Assembly (NCBI RefSeq): GCF_913054185.1 | Contig: NZ_CAJXIV010000017.1 | Span: 1 to 49,793 of the forward strand | DNA: 49,793 nucleotides | Origin: an uncultured Shimia sp. | GTDB taxonomy: Bacteria > Pseudomonadota > Alphaproteobacteria > Rhodobacterales > Rhodobacteraceae | Direction: 5' to 3' | Part shown: positions 1 through 8,520 of the stretch, piece after piece | Layout of the letters: the number at the start of each line of letters is the position of its first letter | How positions within the stretch are numbered: position 1 is the first letter of the stretch | Notes under the pieces: model-generated | What the model saw: only the letters and a program-made list of their open reading frames with translations | Databases searched by the model: none | Told to the model about the DNA's origin: nothing | Made by a program: the position numbers and the translations under genes

Positions 1-476
1 TGCGGCACCACACCGGACGCCATAATGTTGCGTTGGAACACTTCGGCATACCCAGCCAGCGAGTCGACGCCTTCCTGAATGCGCGCCCCGCCGGAATCGT
101 TCAGGCCAATTATCGGCGCACCGTTCTGAATCGCCATGTCCTGAATTTTGCAGATTTTCTGCGCATGGGTTTCCGACAAAGAGCCGCCAAACACCGTGAA
201 GTCTTGGGAGAACACATAGACCATACGGCCATTGATCGTGCCCCAACCGGTGATCACCCCGTCACCCGCAGGCCGCTGTTCTTCCATGCCAAATTCGGTG
301 CAGCGATGGGTTTTGAACATGTCAAACTCTTCAAAGCTGTCCTCATCCAACAGCAGTTCGATGCGCTCTCGTGCGGTCAACTTTCCTTTGGCGTGCTGAC
401 TGTCGATGCGGCGCTGACCACCACCCAAACGGGCAACTTCACGGCGTTCTTCCAACTGTTGCAGAATGTCTTTCAT
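1..476 (-). CDS. pccB: Propionyl-CoA carboxylase beta subunit, 5' part (cut by window start)
   Basis: Carboxyltransferase subunit of biotin-dependent propionyl-CoA carboxylase, which makes methylmalonyl-CoA from propionyl-CoA in the cytoplasm. The visible 158 codons begin [12 protein letters not shown], then show the family's N-terminal features: [14 protein letters not shown], a stretch like [27 protein letters not shown], and [13 protein letters not shown], the start of the acyl-CoA binding crotonase fold. The full family protein is about 510 residues, so roughly 350 lie outside the window. The start at 476 is the first ATG giving the family N-terminus. Upstream DNA (582-642) carries TTGCAAA-type sites matching those in front of the ScfR regulator gene at 2106. 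The beta subunit of another acyl-CoA carboxylase is the alternative, but the regulator next door favours propionyl-CoA. Confidence 0.93.
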   Translation of the reverse strand, partial: MKDILQQLEERREVARLGGGQRRIDSQHAKGKLTARERIELLLDEDSFEEFDMFKTHRCTEFGMEEQRPAGDGVITGWGTINGRMVYVFSQDFTVFGGSLSETHAQKICKIQDMAIQNGAPIIGLNDSGGARIQEGVDSLAGYAEVFQRNIMASGVVP

Positions 477-581
477 GGCGGGGCCCTCATTCGTCGATTT
501 GGACAGGCGCTAAACACACTGCCCCCAAAAGCTTTGCGAAGGAGCATACGCGCGTTGCTGCACCCGCAAAAGGATTTTCCC

Positions 582-642
582 GCAAATTTGCAAACCCTCA
601 ACAAGTAAAGTGAAGCAAATTGCAAATCTGCAAATACTTCAC
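582..642. promoter_or_regulatory. Putative ScfR/PccR operator region upstream of pccB
   Basis: Seen: TTTGCAAA at 587-594 (within GCAAATTTGCAAA, 582-594), then ATTGCAAA (619-626) and TCTGCAAA (627-634) back to back. The latter pair is framed by GTGAAG (610-615) and CTTCAC (637-642), so 610-642 is an extended imperfect dyad. Known, from memory: PccR of Rhodobacter sphaeroides acts at pccB through paired TTTGCAAA motifs. Inferred: this is the binding site of the regulator encoded at 2106-3506. Spacing here differs from the pair I remember, so the exact half-site arrangement is open. No clear -35/-10 pair can be fixed. Confidence 0.65.
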
Positions 643-694
643 AATTGAAATTCATCCATGGACATTCCGGGGTCGCGCTCCTACCTCTTAGGAC

Positions 695-1909
695 ATGAGC
701 AGTCTAGCCCGCGGTCAATTTCTGGACCGAACCTCACCGCCAAACATCTTTACATTGATCCTGCTGGCCGGGGTCTCTGCGTTGTGCATGAACATCTTCC
801 TGCCCAGCTTGCCGTCGATGACCGAATATTTCGACACCGACTATGGCGTGATGCAACTCTCCATTGCGGTTTACCTCGGCGTGAACGCGGTGCTGCAAAT
901 TGTGGTTGGCCCGATCAGTGACAAATTCGGCCGCCGCCCAGTGATCCTGGCAGGCCTCGCAATCTTTCTGGTGGCAACTCTCGGCTGTATCTACGCCACC
1001 AACGCCGCCATCTTCCTGACCTTCCGCATGCTCCAAGCCGCCGTGGTTGTGGCCATGGTGCTGTCCCGCGCCGTGGTGCGCGATATGGTTTCCGCGGACG
1101 AGGCCGCCTCGATGATTGGCTACGTCACCATGGGCATGACCGTGGTGCCTATGCTTGGCCCTGCCCTTGGCGGCCTGCTTGACAGCGCCTTTGGATGGCA
1201 AGCCAGCTTCTGGCTCTTGTTTGCCACCGGCGTTGCCATCTTCTGGCTGACATACCGCGATCTCGGCGAAACCAAATCCAGCAGCGGCCTGACACTGGGC
1301 CAACAGTTCCGCGAGTATCCTGAACTCCTGACCAGCCCGCGCTTCTGGGGCTACTCTCTGGCCAATTGCTTCACTTCTGGCGCCTTCTTTGCCTACCTGG
1401 GCGGCGCACCTTTTGTGGCCACCGAGCTGTTTGGCATGAATGCGGCGCAGATGGGCATCTACTTTGGCGCCCCCGCCGTTGGCTACTTCATTGGCAACTT
1501 CCTTTCGGGCCGCTACTCCGCCCGCGTTGGCATCAACCGAATGGTCACAATGGGCTGCACCATTTGCGGTCTTGGCGTCGCTGCCTCCCTGTCAATCTTT
1601 GCCATGGGCTTTGGCTCCGCTGAAATCTTCTTTGGCTTTATGACCTTTGTCGGCATCGGCAATGGCCTCGCCATCCCCAACGCCACCGCAGGCGCGCTGT
1701 CTGTGCGCCCCCACCTCGCAGGCACCGCTTCCGGCTTGTCCGGCGCGATCATGATTGGCGGCGGCGCGGCGCTGTCTGCCCTTGCGGGTGCCCTGCTCAC
1801 CCCAGAAACCGGCGCCTTCCCACTCCTGTGGCTTATGCTTGCCACGTCTGTGCTGGGCGTGACTTCCATCGTTATGGTTGTGCGTCGCGAGAAGTACATC
1901 GGCGTCTGA
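695..1909 (+). CDS. MFS transporter, Bcr/CflA-type multidrug efflux
   Basis: A 404-residue inner-membrane protein of the major facilitator superfamily, probably a proton-driven drug/solute exporter of the Bcr/CflA subgroup. About 12 hydrophobic segments are evident. The short loop after helix 2 carries the MFS motif as GPISDKFGRRPV (about residues 72-83), and helix 4 has SRAVVRDM, typical of Bcr/CflA. Helix 5 has the exporter-type glycine/proline pattern MLGPALGG. The start at 695 has AGGA directly upstream. The gene stands alone, divergent from pccB, and its stop is followed 15 bases later by the 98-bp repeat element. The substrate cannot be told from sequence. Confidence 0.88.
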   Translation: MSSLARGQFLDRTSPPNIFTLILLAGVSALCMNIFLPSLPSMTEYFDTDYGVMQLSIAVYLGVNAVLQIVVGPISDKFGRRPVILAGLAIFLVATLGCIYATNAAIFLTFRMLQAAVVVAMVLSRAVVRDMVSADEAASMIGYVTMGMTVVPMLGPALGGLLDSAFGWQASFWLLFATGVAIFWLTYRDLGETKSSSGLTLGQQFREYPELLTSPRFWGYSLANCFTSGAFFAYLGGAPFVATELFGMNAAQMGIYFGAPAVGYFIGNFLSGRYSARVGINRMVTMGCTICGLGVAASLSIFAMGFGSAEIFFGFMTFVGIGNGLAIPNATAGALSVRPHLAGTASGLSGAIMIGGGAALSALAGALLTPETGAFPLLWLMLATSVLGVTSIVMVVRREKYIGV

Positions 1910-1923
1910 TTTTGTGTTGCGCA

Positions 1924-2021
1924 GTTAACCTCTGCGCGACACAAATCCCGACCTCCGCAAAACAGCCGCGATACAGACGTAATACCGACGTCAAAATTGC
2001 CCCTTAAAACACCGGTTAACG
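1924..2021. repeat. Dispersed intergenic element, copy 1 (GTTAACC ... four 11-bp units ... GGTTAACG)
   Basis: Seen directly: left arm GTTAACC (1924-1930), then TGCGCGAC, then four 11-base units at 1951-1961 (ACCTCCGCAAA), 1962-1972 (ACAGCCGCGAT), 1973-1983 (ACAGACGTAAT) and 1984-1994 (ACCGACGTCAA), and a right arm GGTTAACG (2014-2021). The left and right arms are inverted copies of GTTAACC. The same order and nearly the same spacing recur at 20319-20418. It begins 15 bases after the MFS stop and ends 84 bases before the regulator start. Function unknown; it is not coding and has no transposase. Confidence 0.75.
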
Positions 2022-2062
2022 ACCAAACGCCGCAGCCCGCTTTGCCCTCTGGCGTCCATGAC

Positions 2063-2090
2063 TTTGCAAAGCTATCTTTGCAGCTATGCA
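2063..2090. promoter_or_regulatory. Putative autoregulatory ScfR site in front of its own gene
   Basis: TTTGCAAA (2063-2070) is followed by TTTGCAGC (2077-2084) and ATGCAAG, the same core as upstream of pccB. It lies just before the Shine-Dalgarno GGGAGG (2095-2100) and the ATG at 2106. Its position argues against the longer reading frame that would start at 2058, since the site would then be coding. ScfR regulators are known to bind near their own genes; binding here is inferred. Confidence 0.6.
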
Positions 2091-2105
2091 AGCCGGGAGG
2101 ATTCC

Positions 2106-3506
2106 ATGCCCACGCAAAAGCTCTACGCAGGCGCCAAACTGCGCGAAATCCGCACACGCCTCACCCTGACGCAGAAAGACTTTGCCCAAAAACTTGGGGT
2201 TTCCCTGCCCTATCTGAACCAGATGGAGAACAACAACCGCCCGGTCTCCACCACGGTTGTCCTCGCGCTCGCACAGGAATTTGGCTTAGATGTCACAGAG
2301 TTAAGCACCGGAGACAGTGAACGCCTGGTCTCTGACATGCGCGAAGCCCTGGCTGATCCGGTCCTCGCCGAAACCTCCGCACCCCTAGCAGATTTACGCC
2401 TCACCGCCTCCAACGCACCCGCCTTGGCGCGCGCCTTTCTGGAACTGCACCGCGCCTACCGCCAAACCCACGAACGTCTAGCCTCTCTTGACGAAGCCTT
2501 GGGCCGCCAAGACGTGCACATGCAAGCCAGCCCTTGGGATGAGGTCAGGGACTTTTTTCACTATTGTGACAACTACATAGACGCCGTCGACCACGCTGCC
2601 GAACGCTTCGCCCAAGGCGCTGTTGAACACGGCGGAATCCGTGCCGCAGCCCTCGCATCCCTGAAAGAAACGGGCATCTCCGTTGCCTTCACCGACATCG
2701 ACCAGCTACGCCACTACGACGCCGAACATAAGCGCCTGCAAATCTCCCGCTACGCCCAGCCAGAAACCCAAACATTTCAACTCCTTCTGCAGATTGCCTT
2801 GCTGCAAAACGGCCAACTCCTAGAGGCCACTTTGGACTTCGCCCGCTTCCAGTCCGACGCCGCCCGCTCCATCGCAAAAATCGGCCTTGCCAACTACTAC
2901 GCCGGTGCCGCTCTTATGCCGTACAGCACTTTCCTGGAAACCGCCCGAGACACCCGCCACGATCTGGAACTCCTGTCCAACCGCTTTGGCGCTTCTATCG
3001 AACAAGTGGCGCATCGTCTCTCCACCCTGCAACGCCCCGGCAACAAAGGGATTCCGTTCTTCTTTGTGCGCGTTGACCAGGCTGGCACCATCACCAAACG
3101 CCACTCCGCCACACGCTTGCAATTTGCCCGTTTTGGCGGCGCATGTCCGCTCTGGAACGTGCACCGGGCTTTTGAAACACCCGGCCGCTTCCTGCGGCAA
3201 CTGGCTGAAACCCCGGACGGCGTACGTTACATCTCTTTGGCCCGTGACGTCTCCAAGTCTGGTGGCCACTTCGGTGCGCCAGTGCGCCGCTACGCCATCG
3301 CTTTGGGCTGTGAAATCCGCCACGCCGACGCGCTGGTCTATGCTGACCACATGGAACTCGACAATCCACAGGCCTTTGAACCCATTGGCATTTCTTGCCG
3401 GATCTGCGAACGCACGCACTGCCATCAACGGTCTGTGCCGCCACTGGAACGCCGCTTGACCATCAATGAAAACGCGCGTGGCGTGTTGCCTTACGATGTG
3501 GGTTAG
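2106..3506 (+). CDS. pccR: Short-chain acyl-CoA responsive regulator (ScfR family, PccR-like)
   Basis: A 466-residue cytoplasmic transcription factor. Residues about 6-62 form an XRE/Cro helix-turn-helix (KLREIRTRLTLTQKDFAQKL, with YLNQMENN as recognition helix). The large remainder matches the RamB/PccR type with the DUF2083-like C-terminus, including the cysteine-rich SCRICERTHCHQR near the end and a terminal GVLPY. Known for the family: it senses short-chain acyl-CoA and controls the carboxylase or glyoxylate-type genes needed to use it. Context: pccB lies about 1.6 kb away, divergent, with TTTGCAAA-type sites at both genes. Start chosen at 2106 because GGGAGG is 5 bases upstream and the family N-terminus fits. 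The 3' end overlaps the next gene by 11 bases. Confidence 0.88.
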   Translation: MPTQKLYAGAKLREIRTRLTLTQKDFAQKLGVSLPYLNQMENNNRPVSTTVVLALAQEFGLDVTELSTGDSERLVSDMREALADPVLAETSAPLADLRLTASNAPALARAFLELHRAYRQTHERLASLDEALGRQDVHMQASPWDEVRDFFHYCDNYIDAVDHAAERFAQGAVEHGGIRAAALASLKETGISVAFTDIDQLRHYDAEHKRLQISRYAQPETQTFQLLLQIALLQNGQLLEATLDFARFQSDAARSIAKIGLANYYAGAALMPYSTFLETARDTRHDLELLSNRFGASIEQVAHRLSTLQRPGNKGIPFFFVRVDQAGTITKRHSATRLQFARFGGACPLWNVHRAFETPGRFLRQLAETPDGVRYISLARDVSKSGGHFGAPVRRYAIALGCEIRHADALVYADHMELDNPQAFEPIGISCRICERTHCHQRSVPPLERRLTINENARGVLPYDVG

Positions 3507-4320
3507 GTTGGCACAATTCCTGTTCCGACTCTGCGCCTTCAGCGTGGTTTTTGCCTTTATGCTGGTGGTCGCCGCGCCGCTGCTGGAACGGTTGATGATC
3601 TACCCGCTGGACGACACGCGCGTCTCCCCTGCCGACGCCGATCTCCCAACCGTGACCGAAGAGGTTTTCCATCACGACGGCCAAGCCCTGATTGTCTGGA
3701 CGGCACCACCAGCTCCCGGCAAGCCGGTGATCTTCTATCTGCATGGAAACGCAGGAAACCTCGCCAACCGCGCCTCCCGCTTTGACCTGCTTTTGCAGCG
3801 CGGCTACGGCCTCGTTGCCCCCGCCTATCGCGGCTATTCCGGCAGCACAGGCACCCCACAAGAGGCCGCCATCATCGGCGACACAGTGGCAATCTACGAC
3901 AGCATCGTGCGCCCCATGAAGGCCCCCGTGGTGGTCTATGGTGAAAGCATCGGCGCCGCCGTAACCTTGGGCGTGATTGAGGCAGGCATCACGCCCGACG
4001 CTATCCTTCTGGAAGCACCCTACACGTCCCTCAAGGCCATGGCCGCACACCACTATCCAGGCAACGGTGGCTTCACAAAACATCTGTCAAATCAATGGGA
4101 CAGCCTGTTTCGAGCCAGGAGGGTCACCTTGCCCCTTTTGATCCTGCACGGCACCAAAGACGAGCTCATCCCGATAGACATGGGGCGCCAGATTTTCACT
4201 GCCGCCCCATCTATTCAGAAAGAATTTGTCGAGGCACCTGGCGCCGGTCACACCGGTCTATGGCGCACCGACACCTGGCCAAAATTGACCAGCTACATCA
4301 ATCAGTTTGCCTTGAGATAA
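3496..4320 (+). CDS. Membrane-anchored alpha/beta hydrolase (ABHD/BEM46-like)
   Basis: A 274-residue serine hydrolase. An N-terminal hydrophobic segment (about residues 4-30) should anchor it in the inner membrane with the domain outside or at the membrane. The oxyanion region HGNAGN, the nucleophile elbow GESIG, the acid loop GTKDELIP and the late GAGHTG give a complete Ser-Asp-His triad. The closest familiar type is the BEM46/ABHD13-like group, whose substrates are mostly unknown. I chose ATG 3496, which overlaps the pccR stop, so it may be translated by coupling; an ATG at 3466 is possible but lies further inside pccR. The 3' end overlaps the opposite-strand DUF465 gene by 19 bases. Confidence 0.8.
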   Translation: MWVRLAQFLFRLCAFSVVFAFMLVVAAPLLERLMIYPLDDTRVSPADADLPTVTEEVFHHDGQALIVWTAPPAPGKPVIFYLHGNAGNLANRASRFDLLLQRGYGLVAPAYRGYSGSTGTPQEAAIIGDTVAIYDSIVRPMKAPVVVYGESIGAAVTLGVIEAGITPDAILLEAPYTSLKAMAAHHYPGNGGFTKHLSNQWDSLFRARRVTLPLLILHGTKDELIPIDMGRQIFTAAPSIQKEFVEAPGAGHTGLWRTDTWPKLTSYINQFALR

Positions 4321-4541
4321 GCGTAGATCTCATCTTTCAGCGCGCCGCGACGCTTGCGCAAATCAACTTCGGAAAGCTCCTCACGTGGGGCCACATTGGT
4401 TTCCGCCGCGTGCACTTTGCGGTTCAACTCGTGGTAGTCATCCGCCAGTTTTTCAAAATGCTTGTCGCTGACTTTCAGCTCATGCATTTTCTCAACAAAT
4501 TCAGGGAATTCCGCAGCCAGCTCGTGTGGGGTATTGGACAT
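4302..4541 (-). CDS. DUF465 (YdcH-like) small protein
   Basis: A 79-residue, highly charged, helical protein of the DUF465/YdcH family. Seen: MSNTPHELAAEFPEFVEKMH, then VSDKHFEKLADDYHELNRKVHAAE, then LRKRRGALKDEIYAYL, the usual pair of helices expected to form a coiled coil. The family has no settled function. The start at 4541 was preferred over the upstream 4571 because AGGAG lies 7 bases before it and the family begins at this residue. The gene is convergent with the hydrolase and shares its last 19 bases. Confidence 0.87.
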   Translation of the reverse strand: MSNTPHELAAEFPEFVEKMHELKVSDKHFEKLADDYHELNRKVHAAETNVAPREELSEVDLRKRRGALKDEIYAYLKAN

Positions 4542-4633
4542 GTGTTCGCTCCTTTTTTCTAAGTCGCACACACCTTAGCCCCGCACAGTCACCGTCACTT
4601 TGACGCGGATCAAGTCACCCTCAAAAACACCCA

Positions 4634-6289
4634 TCAACGCTGCGCCTTTTCCCAGGCCGGATGCACCCAAGGCTCCGCATTGGACGACGCCAGCCGCCGC
4701 CCCAGAATGTGATCCGAAGCCTTTTCGCCGGTCATGATCGACGGCCCATTCAGGTTGCCATTTGTGATCCGCGGAAAGATCGAGCTGTCTGCCACGCGCA
4801 GGCCGTCCACACCAATCACCCGGCACTCACTGTCCACCACCGCCGACGGGTCATCCACGCTGCCCATCTTGCAGGTGCCACATGGATGATAGGCGCTCTC
4901 TGCATGTTCGCGAATGAAGCTGTCGATCTCATCATCCGTTTGCATGTCTGCTCCGGGCTGGATCTCACTCTTCACAAACGGCTGCATCGCCTCCTGCGCA
5001 AAAATCTCCCGTGTCAGGCGAATACAAGCGCGGAAATCTTCCCAGTCCTGCTCGGACGACATGTAGTTGAAAAAGATGTTTGGCGCAGCTTTCGGATCAG
5101 ACGACGCTAACGTGACCGCGCCGCGCGAAGGTGAGCGCATCGGCCCGACATGCGCCTGAAAGCCATGTCCTTCTGCCGCTGCCTGACCATCATAGCGCAC
5201 AGCTATGGGCAGAAAGTGATACTGAATATCCGGATAGGATATCCCGGCGCGCGATCGAATAAACCCAGCCGTTTCAAACTGGTTAGAGGCACCAAGACCA
5301 GCTTTGGTAAACAGCCACTGCGCCCCTATTAGCCCCTTGCTGATCAAGTTCCAATATTTGTAGAGTGTGATCGGTTGCTTGCAGGCCATCTGCATGTAGA
5401 CCTCTAGATGGTCTTGCAAATTCTGCCCCACGCCGGCGCGGTCTGCGACCACCTCAATGCCATGTTCCGCCAGATGTGCCGCCGGCCCTATGCCCGACAA
5501 CATCAACAGCTTTGGCGAGTTTAACGAAGATGCCGCCAGGATCACCTCGGCATTGGCGCGGATCACCTGAACTTGACCGCCACGTTCAATTTCGACCCCC
5601 GCAGCCCGTCCGTTTTCCATCACCACCCTGCGTGCCAATCCACGCACAATGTCACAGTTTTCACGCTGTAACGCAGGTTTCAGATAGGCATTGGCTGCCG
5701 ACCAGCGCTGACCTTTGTAGACGGTCATATCCATCGGGCCAAAGCCCTCTTGTTGCTGCCCATTGTAGTCGTCCGTCACCGGATAACCCGCCTGTCGTCC
5801 TGCCTCGACAAAGGCTCCGTGTAGCGGATTGTTCCGTGGGCCCCGACTGATGTGCAGGGGCCCGTCAGAGCCGCGCCATTCCGCGTCCCCACCCTGCCCA
5901 CTCTCGTGCCAATTCTCCATGCGTTTGAAATACGGCAGAACGTCCGCATAGGCCCAACCATCCGCGCCGCTCTCAGCCCAATGATCATAATCGCCCGCAT
6001 GCCCCCGTACATAGACCATACCGTTGATTGAACTGGACCCACCAATCACCTTGCCACGGGGGCACACCAACGTACGACCACCCAGATGCGGTTCTGGTTG
6101 GGTTTTATAGCCCCAATCATAGAGGCTCATGTTCATCGGGTAGCTCAGCGCCGCCGGCATCTGAATAAACGGCCCCGCATCGGTGCCGCCATGCTCAATC
6201 ACCAGCACGGATTTGCCCGCCTCGCTCAACCGGTACGCCAATGCGCATCCAGCGGAGCCCGCACCCACAATCACATAATCTGCCTGCAT
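4634..6289 (-). CDS. betA: Choline dehydrogenase (GMC flavoprotein)
   Basis: A 551-residue FAD-dependent oxidase/dehydrogenase of the glucose-methanol-choline family that oxidises choline to betaine aldehyde at the inner face of the membrane. The dinucleotide-binding motif GAGSAG is at residues 9-14, followed by the GMC signature [17 protein letters not shown] (about 73-89) and the second signature [16 protein letters not shown]. The C-terminal active site has [10 protein letters not shown] and [15 protein letters not shown]. Start at 6289 is set by AGGAAG upstream and the family N-terminus; a frame reaching back to 6346 would run into betB. It follows betB after 34 bases, and both are expected to answer to BetI. 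Confidence 0.96.
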   Translation of the reverse strand: MQADYVIVGAGSAGCALAYRLSEAGKSVLVIEHGGTDAGPFIQMPAALSYPMNMSLYDWGYKTQPEPHLGGRTLVCPRGKVIGGSSSINGMVYVRGHAGDYDHWAESGADGWAYADVLPYFKRMENWHESGQGGDAEWRGSDGPLHISRGPRNNPLHGAFVEAGRQAGYPVTDDYNGQQQEGFGPMDMTVYKGQRWSAANAYLKPALQRENCDIVRGLARRVVMENGRAAGVEIERGGQVQVIRANAEVILAASSLNSPKLLMLSGIGPAAHLAEHGIEVVADRAGVGQNLQDHLEVYMQMACKQPITLYKYWNLISKGLIGAQWLFTKAGLGASNQFETAGFIRSRAGISYPDIQYHFLPIAVRYDGQAAAEGHGFQAHVGPMRSPSRGAVTLASSDPKAAPNIFFNYMSSEQDWEDFRACIRLTREIFAQEAMQPFVKSEIQPGADMQTDDEIDSFIREHAESAYHPCGTCKMGSVDDPSAVVDSECRVIGVDGLRVADSSIFPRITNGNLNGPSIMTGEKASDHILGRRLASSNAEPWVHPAWEKAQR

Positions 6290-6323
6290 CTTGTTCTTCC
6301 TGACAGAGCCACCAAAGAGAGGA

Positions 6324-7775
6324 TTAGTAGGGCGCTTCCACGTCACCCATACGCACGTAGACCGACTTCACCTGGCTGTAGTGGTTGATCGCTTCTTTGG
6401 AGTTTTCACGCCCGACACCGGAATTTTTCACCCCGCCAAACGGCGCTTCCACCGGCGCATCGTTGTATGAGTTGATGAAACAGCTGCCCGCTTCCAACTG
6501 GCCAATCACACGGTGTCCGCGAGACAAATCGGACGTAAACACACCAGCGGACAAGCCATATTCGGAGTCATTGGCCCGCGCAATCACCTCTTCTTCGGTG
6601 TCAAAATCCAGCACGGACATCACGGGGCCAAAAATCTCTTCTCGCGCGATGGTCATGTCATCGGTCACATCGGCAAACACAGTTGGCTCCAGATAAAACC
6701 CGTCGCGTTCCAAACGCTTGCCACCATAAACCAGCCGCGCGCCTTCTTCTTGTCCTTTGGCCATGTAGCCCAGCACGATATCCATCTGACGTGCGCTGAC
6801 CATCGGACCAAAGCTCGTCGCCTCGTCGAGCGGATCCCCAATCACAGCTGTGCGCAGGCGCTCTGCCAAACGGGCCAGGAATTTTTCCTTGATCCCCTTC
6901 TGCACAAACACCCGCGTGCCGTTGGAACACACCTGTCCGGAGCTATAGAAATTGCCCAGAATGGCACCACCCACGGCGTTCTCCACATCCGCATCATCAA
7001 AGATGATCAGCGGAGATTTCCCGCCCAGCTCCATGGTCACATGCTTCATGTGGCTCGCTGCTGCCGCGTAGACCTTCTTGCCGGTAGGGACCGAGCCGGT
7101 CAGGCTGACTTTGTCCACACGCGGATCATTGACCAGCGCTGCGCCAACTTCACCCATACCTTGGATAACGTTGTAGACGCCCGCTGGCACGCCCGCTTCA
7201 TGTAGGATTTCAGCAACTTTCAAGGCGCACATTGGCGTGGTTTCCGACGGCTTGAACACCATCGCATTGCCACACGCCAAAGCAGGCGCACCTTTCCAGC
7301 AAGCAATCTGTGTAGGGTAGTTCCACGCGCCAATGCCAACACAGACACCCAGCGGTTCACGTACCGTATAGACCCAATCTTCGCCCAGTGGTATGTGCTC
7401 ACCGGTTAGGCTGCCCGCAAGGCCGCCAAAATACTCCAACGCATCCGCACCAGAGGTGGCGTCTACCGCGATGGTCTCTTGGTAAGGCTTACCGGTGTCA
7501 TAGGTTTCCAGAACCGAGAGCTCGTGATTGCGCTCCATGATCATCGCCGCTGCACGGCTCAGGATGCGCCCACGCTCCCGACCGGTCATCGCCGCCCAGA
7601 TCTTTTGACCTGCCTTTGCGCTTTCAAGCGCCTGATCGATGATCGCTGGCGTTGCTGCATGCACCTTGCCAATCACCTCGCCTGTGGCCGGATAGATGAT
7701 CTCAATTGGTGCGCCCGCCGTGTCCTCCACGTAAGCCCCGTTGATGAAATGGCTGGCCGTCGGTTGCAGCTGCAT
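6324..7775 (-). CDS. betB: Betaine aldehyde dehydrogenase
   Basis: A 483-residue NAD(P)-dependent aldehyde dehydrogenase converting betaine aldehyde to glycine betaine in the cytoplasm. Seen: cofactor/active-site motif MELGGKSP with general base Glu249 and the nucleophile Cys283 in [18 protein letters not shown] at about 151-156; EEIFGPV and the C-terminal [20 protein letters not shown] is typical of BetB among ALDHs. Start 7775 ([13 protein letters not shown]) fits the family; the frame extended to 7853 would cover the BetI operator. It is the first gene of a betB-betA transcription unit divergent from betI. Confidence 0.96.
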   Translation of the reverse strand: MQLQPTASHFINGAYVEDTAGAPIEIIYPATGEVIGKVHAATPAIIDQALESAKAGQKIWAAMTGRERGRILSRAAAMIMERNHELSVLETYDTGKPYQETIAVDATSGADALEYFGGLAGSLTGEHIPLGEDWVYTVREPLGVCVGIGAWNYPTQIACWKGAPALACGNAMVFKPSETTPMCALKVAEILHEAGVPAGVYNVIQGMGEVGAALVNDPRVDKVSLTGSVPTGKKVYAAAASHMKHVTMELGGKSPLIIFDDADVENAVGGAILGNFYSSGQVCSNGTRVFVQKGIKEKFLARLAERLRTAVIGDPLDEATSFGPMVSARQMDIVLGYMAKGQEEGARLVYGGKRLERDGFYLEPTVFADVTDDMTIAREEIFGPVMSVLDFDTEEEVIARANDSEYGLSAGVFTSDLSRGHRVIGQLEAGSCFINSYNDAPVEAPFGGVKNSGVGRENSKEAINHYSQVKSVYVRMGDVEAPY

Positions 7776-7858
7776 CGCGCGTTCCTTTTCTACGCCCCTC
7801 CCAAAGGGGCTGCGGATTCTCAATCTGGCAGACAAACTAACATCATGAGTCATTTTTT

Positions 7859-7872
7859 TAAATGACCATTTA
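7859..7872. promoter_or_regulatory. Putative BetI operator in the betB-betI intergenic region
   Basis: TAAATGACCATTTA is a 14-base palindrome with 6-base arms, in an AT-rich stretch that stands out from the GC-rich surroundings. It overlaps a second, larger inverted repeat TCATTT...AAATGA (7850-7865). It lies 84 bases before the betB start and 58 bases before the betI start, where a shared TetR-family operator is expected. BetI is known to repress bet genes in the absence of choline; that this palindrome is the site is inference. Confidence 0.55.
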
Positions 7873-7929
7873 AAAATTTTATTGAGACAACAACATTGCC
7901 CCTCCGGGCGATCTCGCTAAAGTGGCGTC

Positions 7930-8514
7930 ATGGGCCGAACACGTATCCGCGATATCCGACATGAAGAGTTGATCAACGCCACCATTACGGCGGTGCACAA
8001 ACGGGGCTATGCCGTTGTCACTATGGCAGAAATTGCAGCCGAAGCCGGAGCATCAGCTGCCTCGATCAACTATTATTTCGGGTCAAAGGAAAAGCTGATG
8101 GAGGCGACCATGCGCCGCCTGCTGACCTTGTTGAAACAAGCCATGCTGGAGCGATACGCCACTGCAAAAACACCGCATGACCGGCTGATGGCGGTGCTTG
8201 ATGCCAACTTCTCGGACCGATTGTTCACCAATGAGCAGTGCTCGATTTGGATACAGTTTTGGGCCAACGCGCCTTATGCGGAGAGTCTGCAACGCTTACA
8301 CCGCATCAACCGATCTCGTGTAACAGCTCACTTCCGCGCCGAGCTGCGCGCACTGGTTGCCGACGATCGCCGCGAAACCCTGCGTGAGGCGTTGCAATGT
8401 TACATGGACGGGGTTTGGCTCGAGGCCGCGCAATCGGACGCACCGCTGGACCCGGCCCAAGCACGCAAAGAGGCCCGCGAAGTGGCGGACCTCATGCTCA
8501 AATCTGAAAGCTAA
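7930..8514 (+). CDS. betI: Choline-responsive TetR-family repressor BetI
   Basis: A 194-residue TetR-family repressor. The N-terminal helix-turn-helix spans about residues 13-58 (TMAEIAAEAGASAASINYYFGSK), with NYYFGSK the usual recognition helix end. The ligand domain holds family-typical stretches such as WIQFWANAPY and CYMDGVWLEAA. It binds choline and controls betB-betA, from which it is divergently transcribed. The start ATG at 7930 begins MGRTRIRDIR, the BetI-like opening. The gene ends 6 bases from the convergent unknown gene at 8521, leaving no room for a classical terminator. Confidence 0.94.
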   Translation: MGRTRIRDIRHEELINATITAVHKRGYAVVTMAEIAAEAGASAASINYYFGSKEKLMEATMRRLLTLLKQAMLERYATAKTPHDRLMAVLDANFSDRLFTNEQCSIWIQFWANAPYAESLQRLHRINRSRVTAHFRAELRALVADDRRETLREALQCYMDGVWLEAAQSDAPLDPAQARKEAREVADLMLKSES

Positions 8515-8520
8515 TACCGA

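Noticed and set aside
1513..2157. 214-codon minus-strand frame over the MFS gene end and the repeat element
   Set aside because: No start signal, no family pattern, spans the non-coding repeat and the ScfR site.
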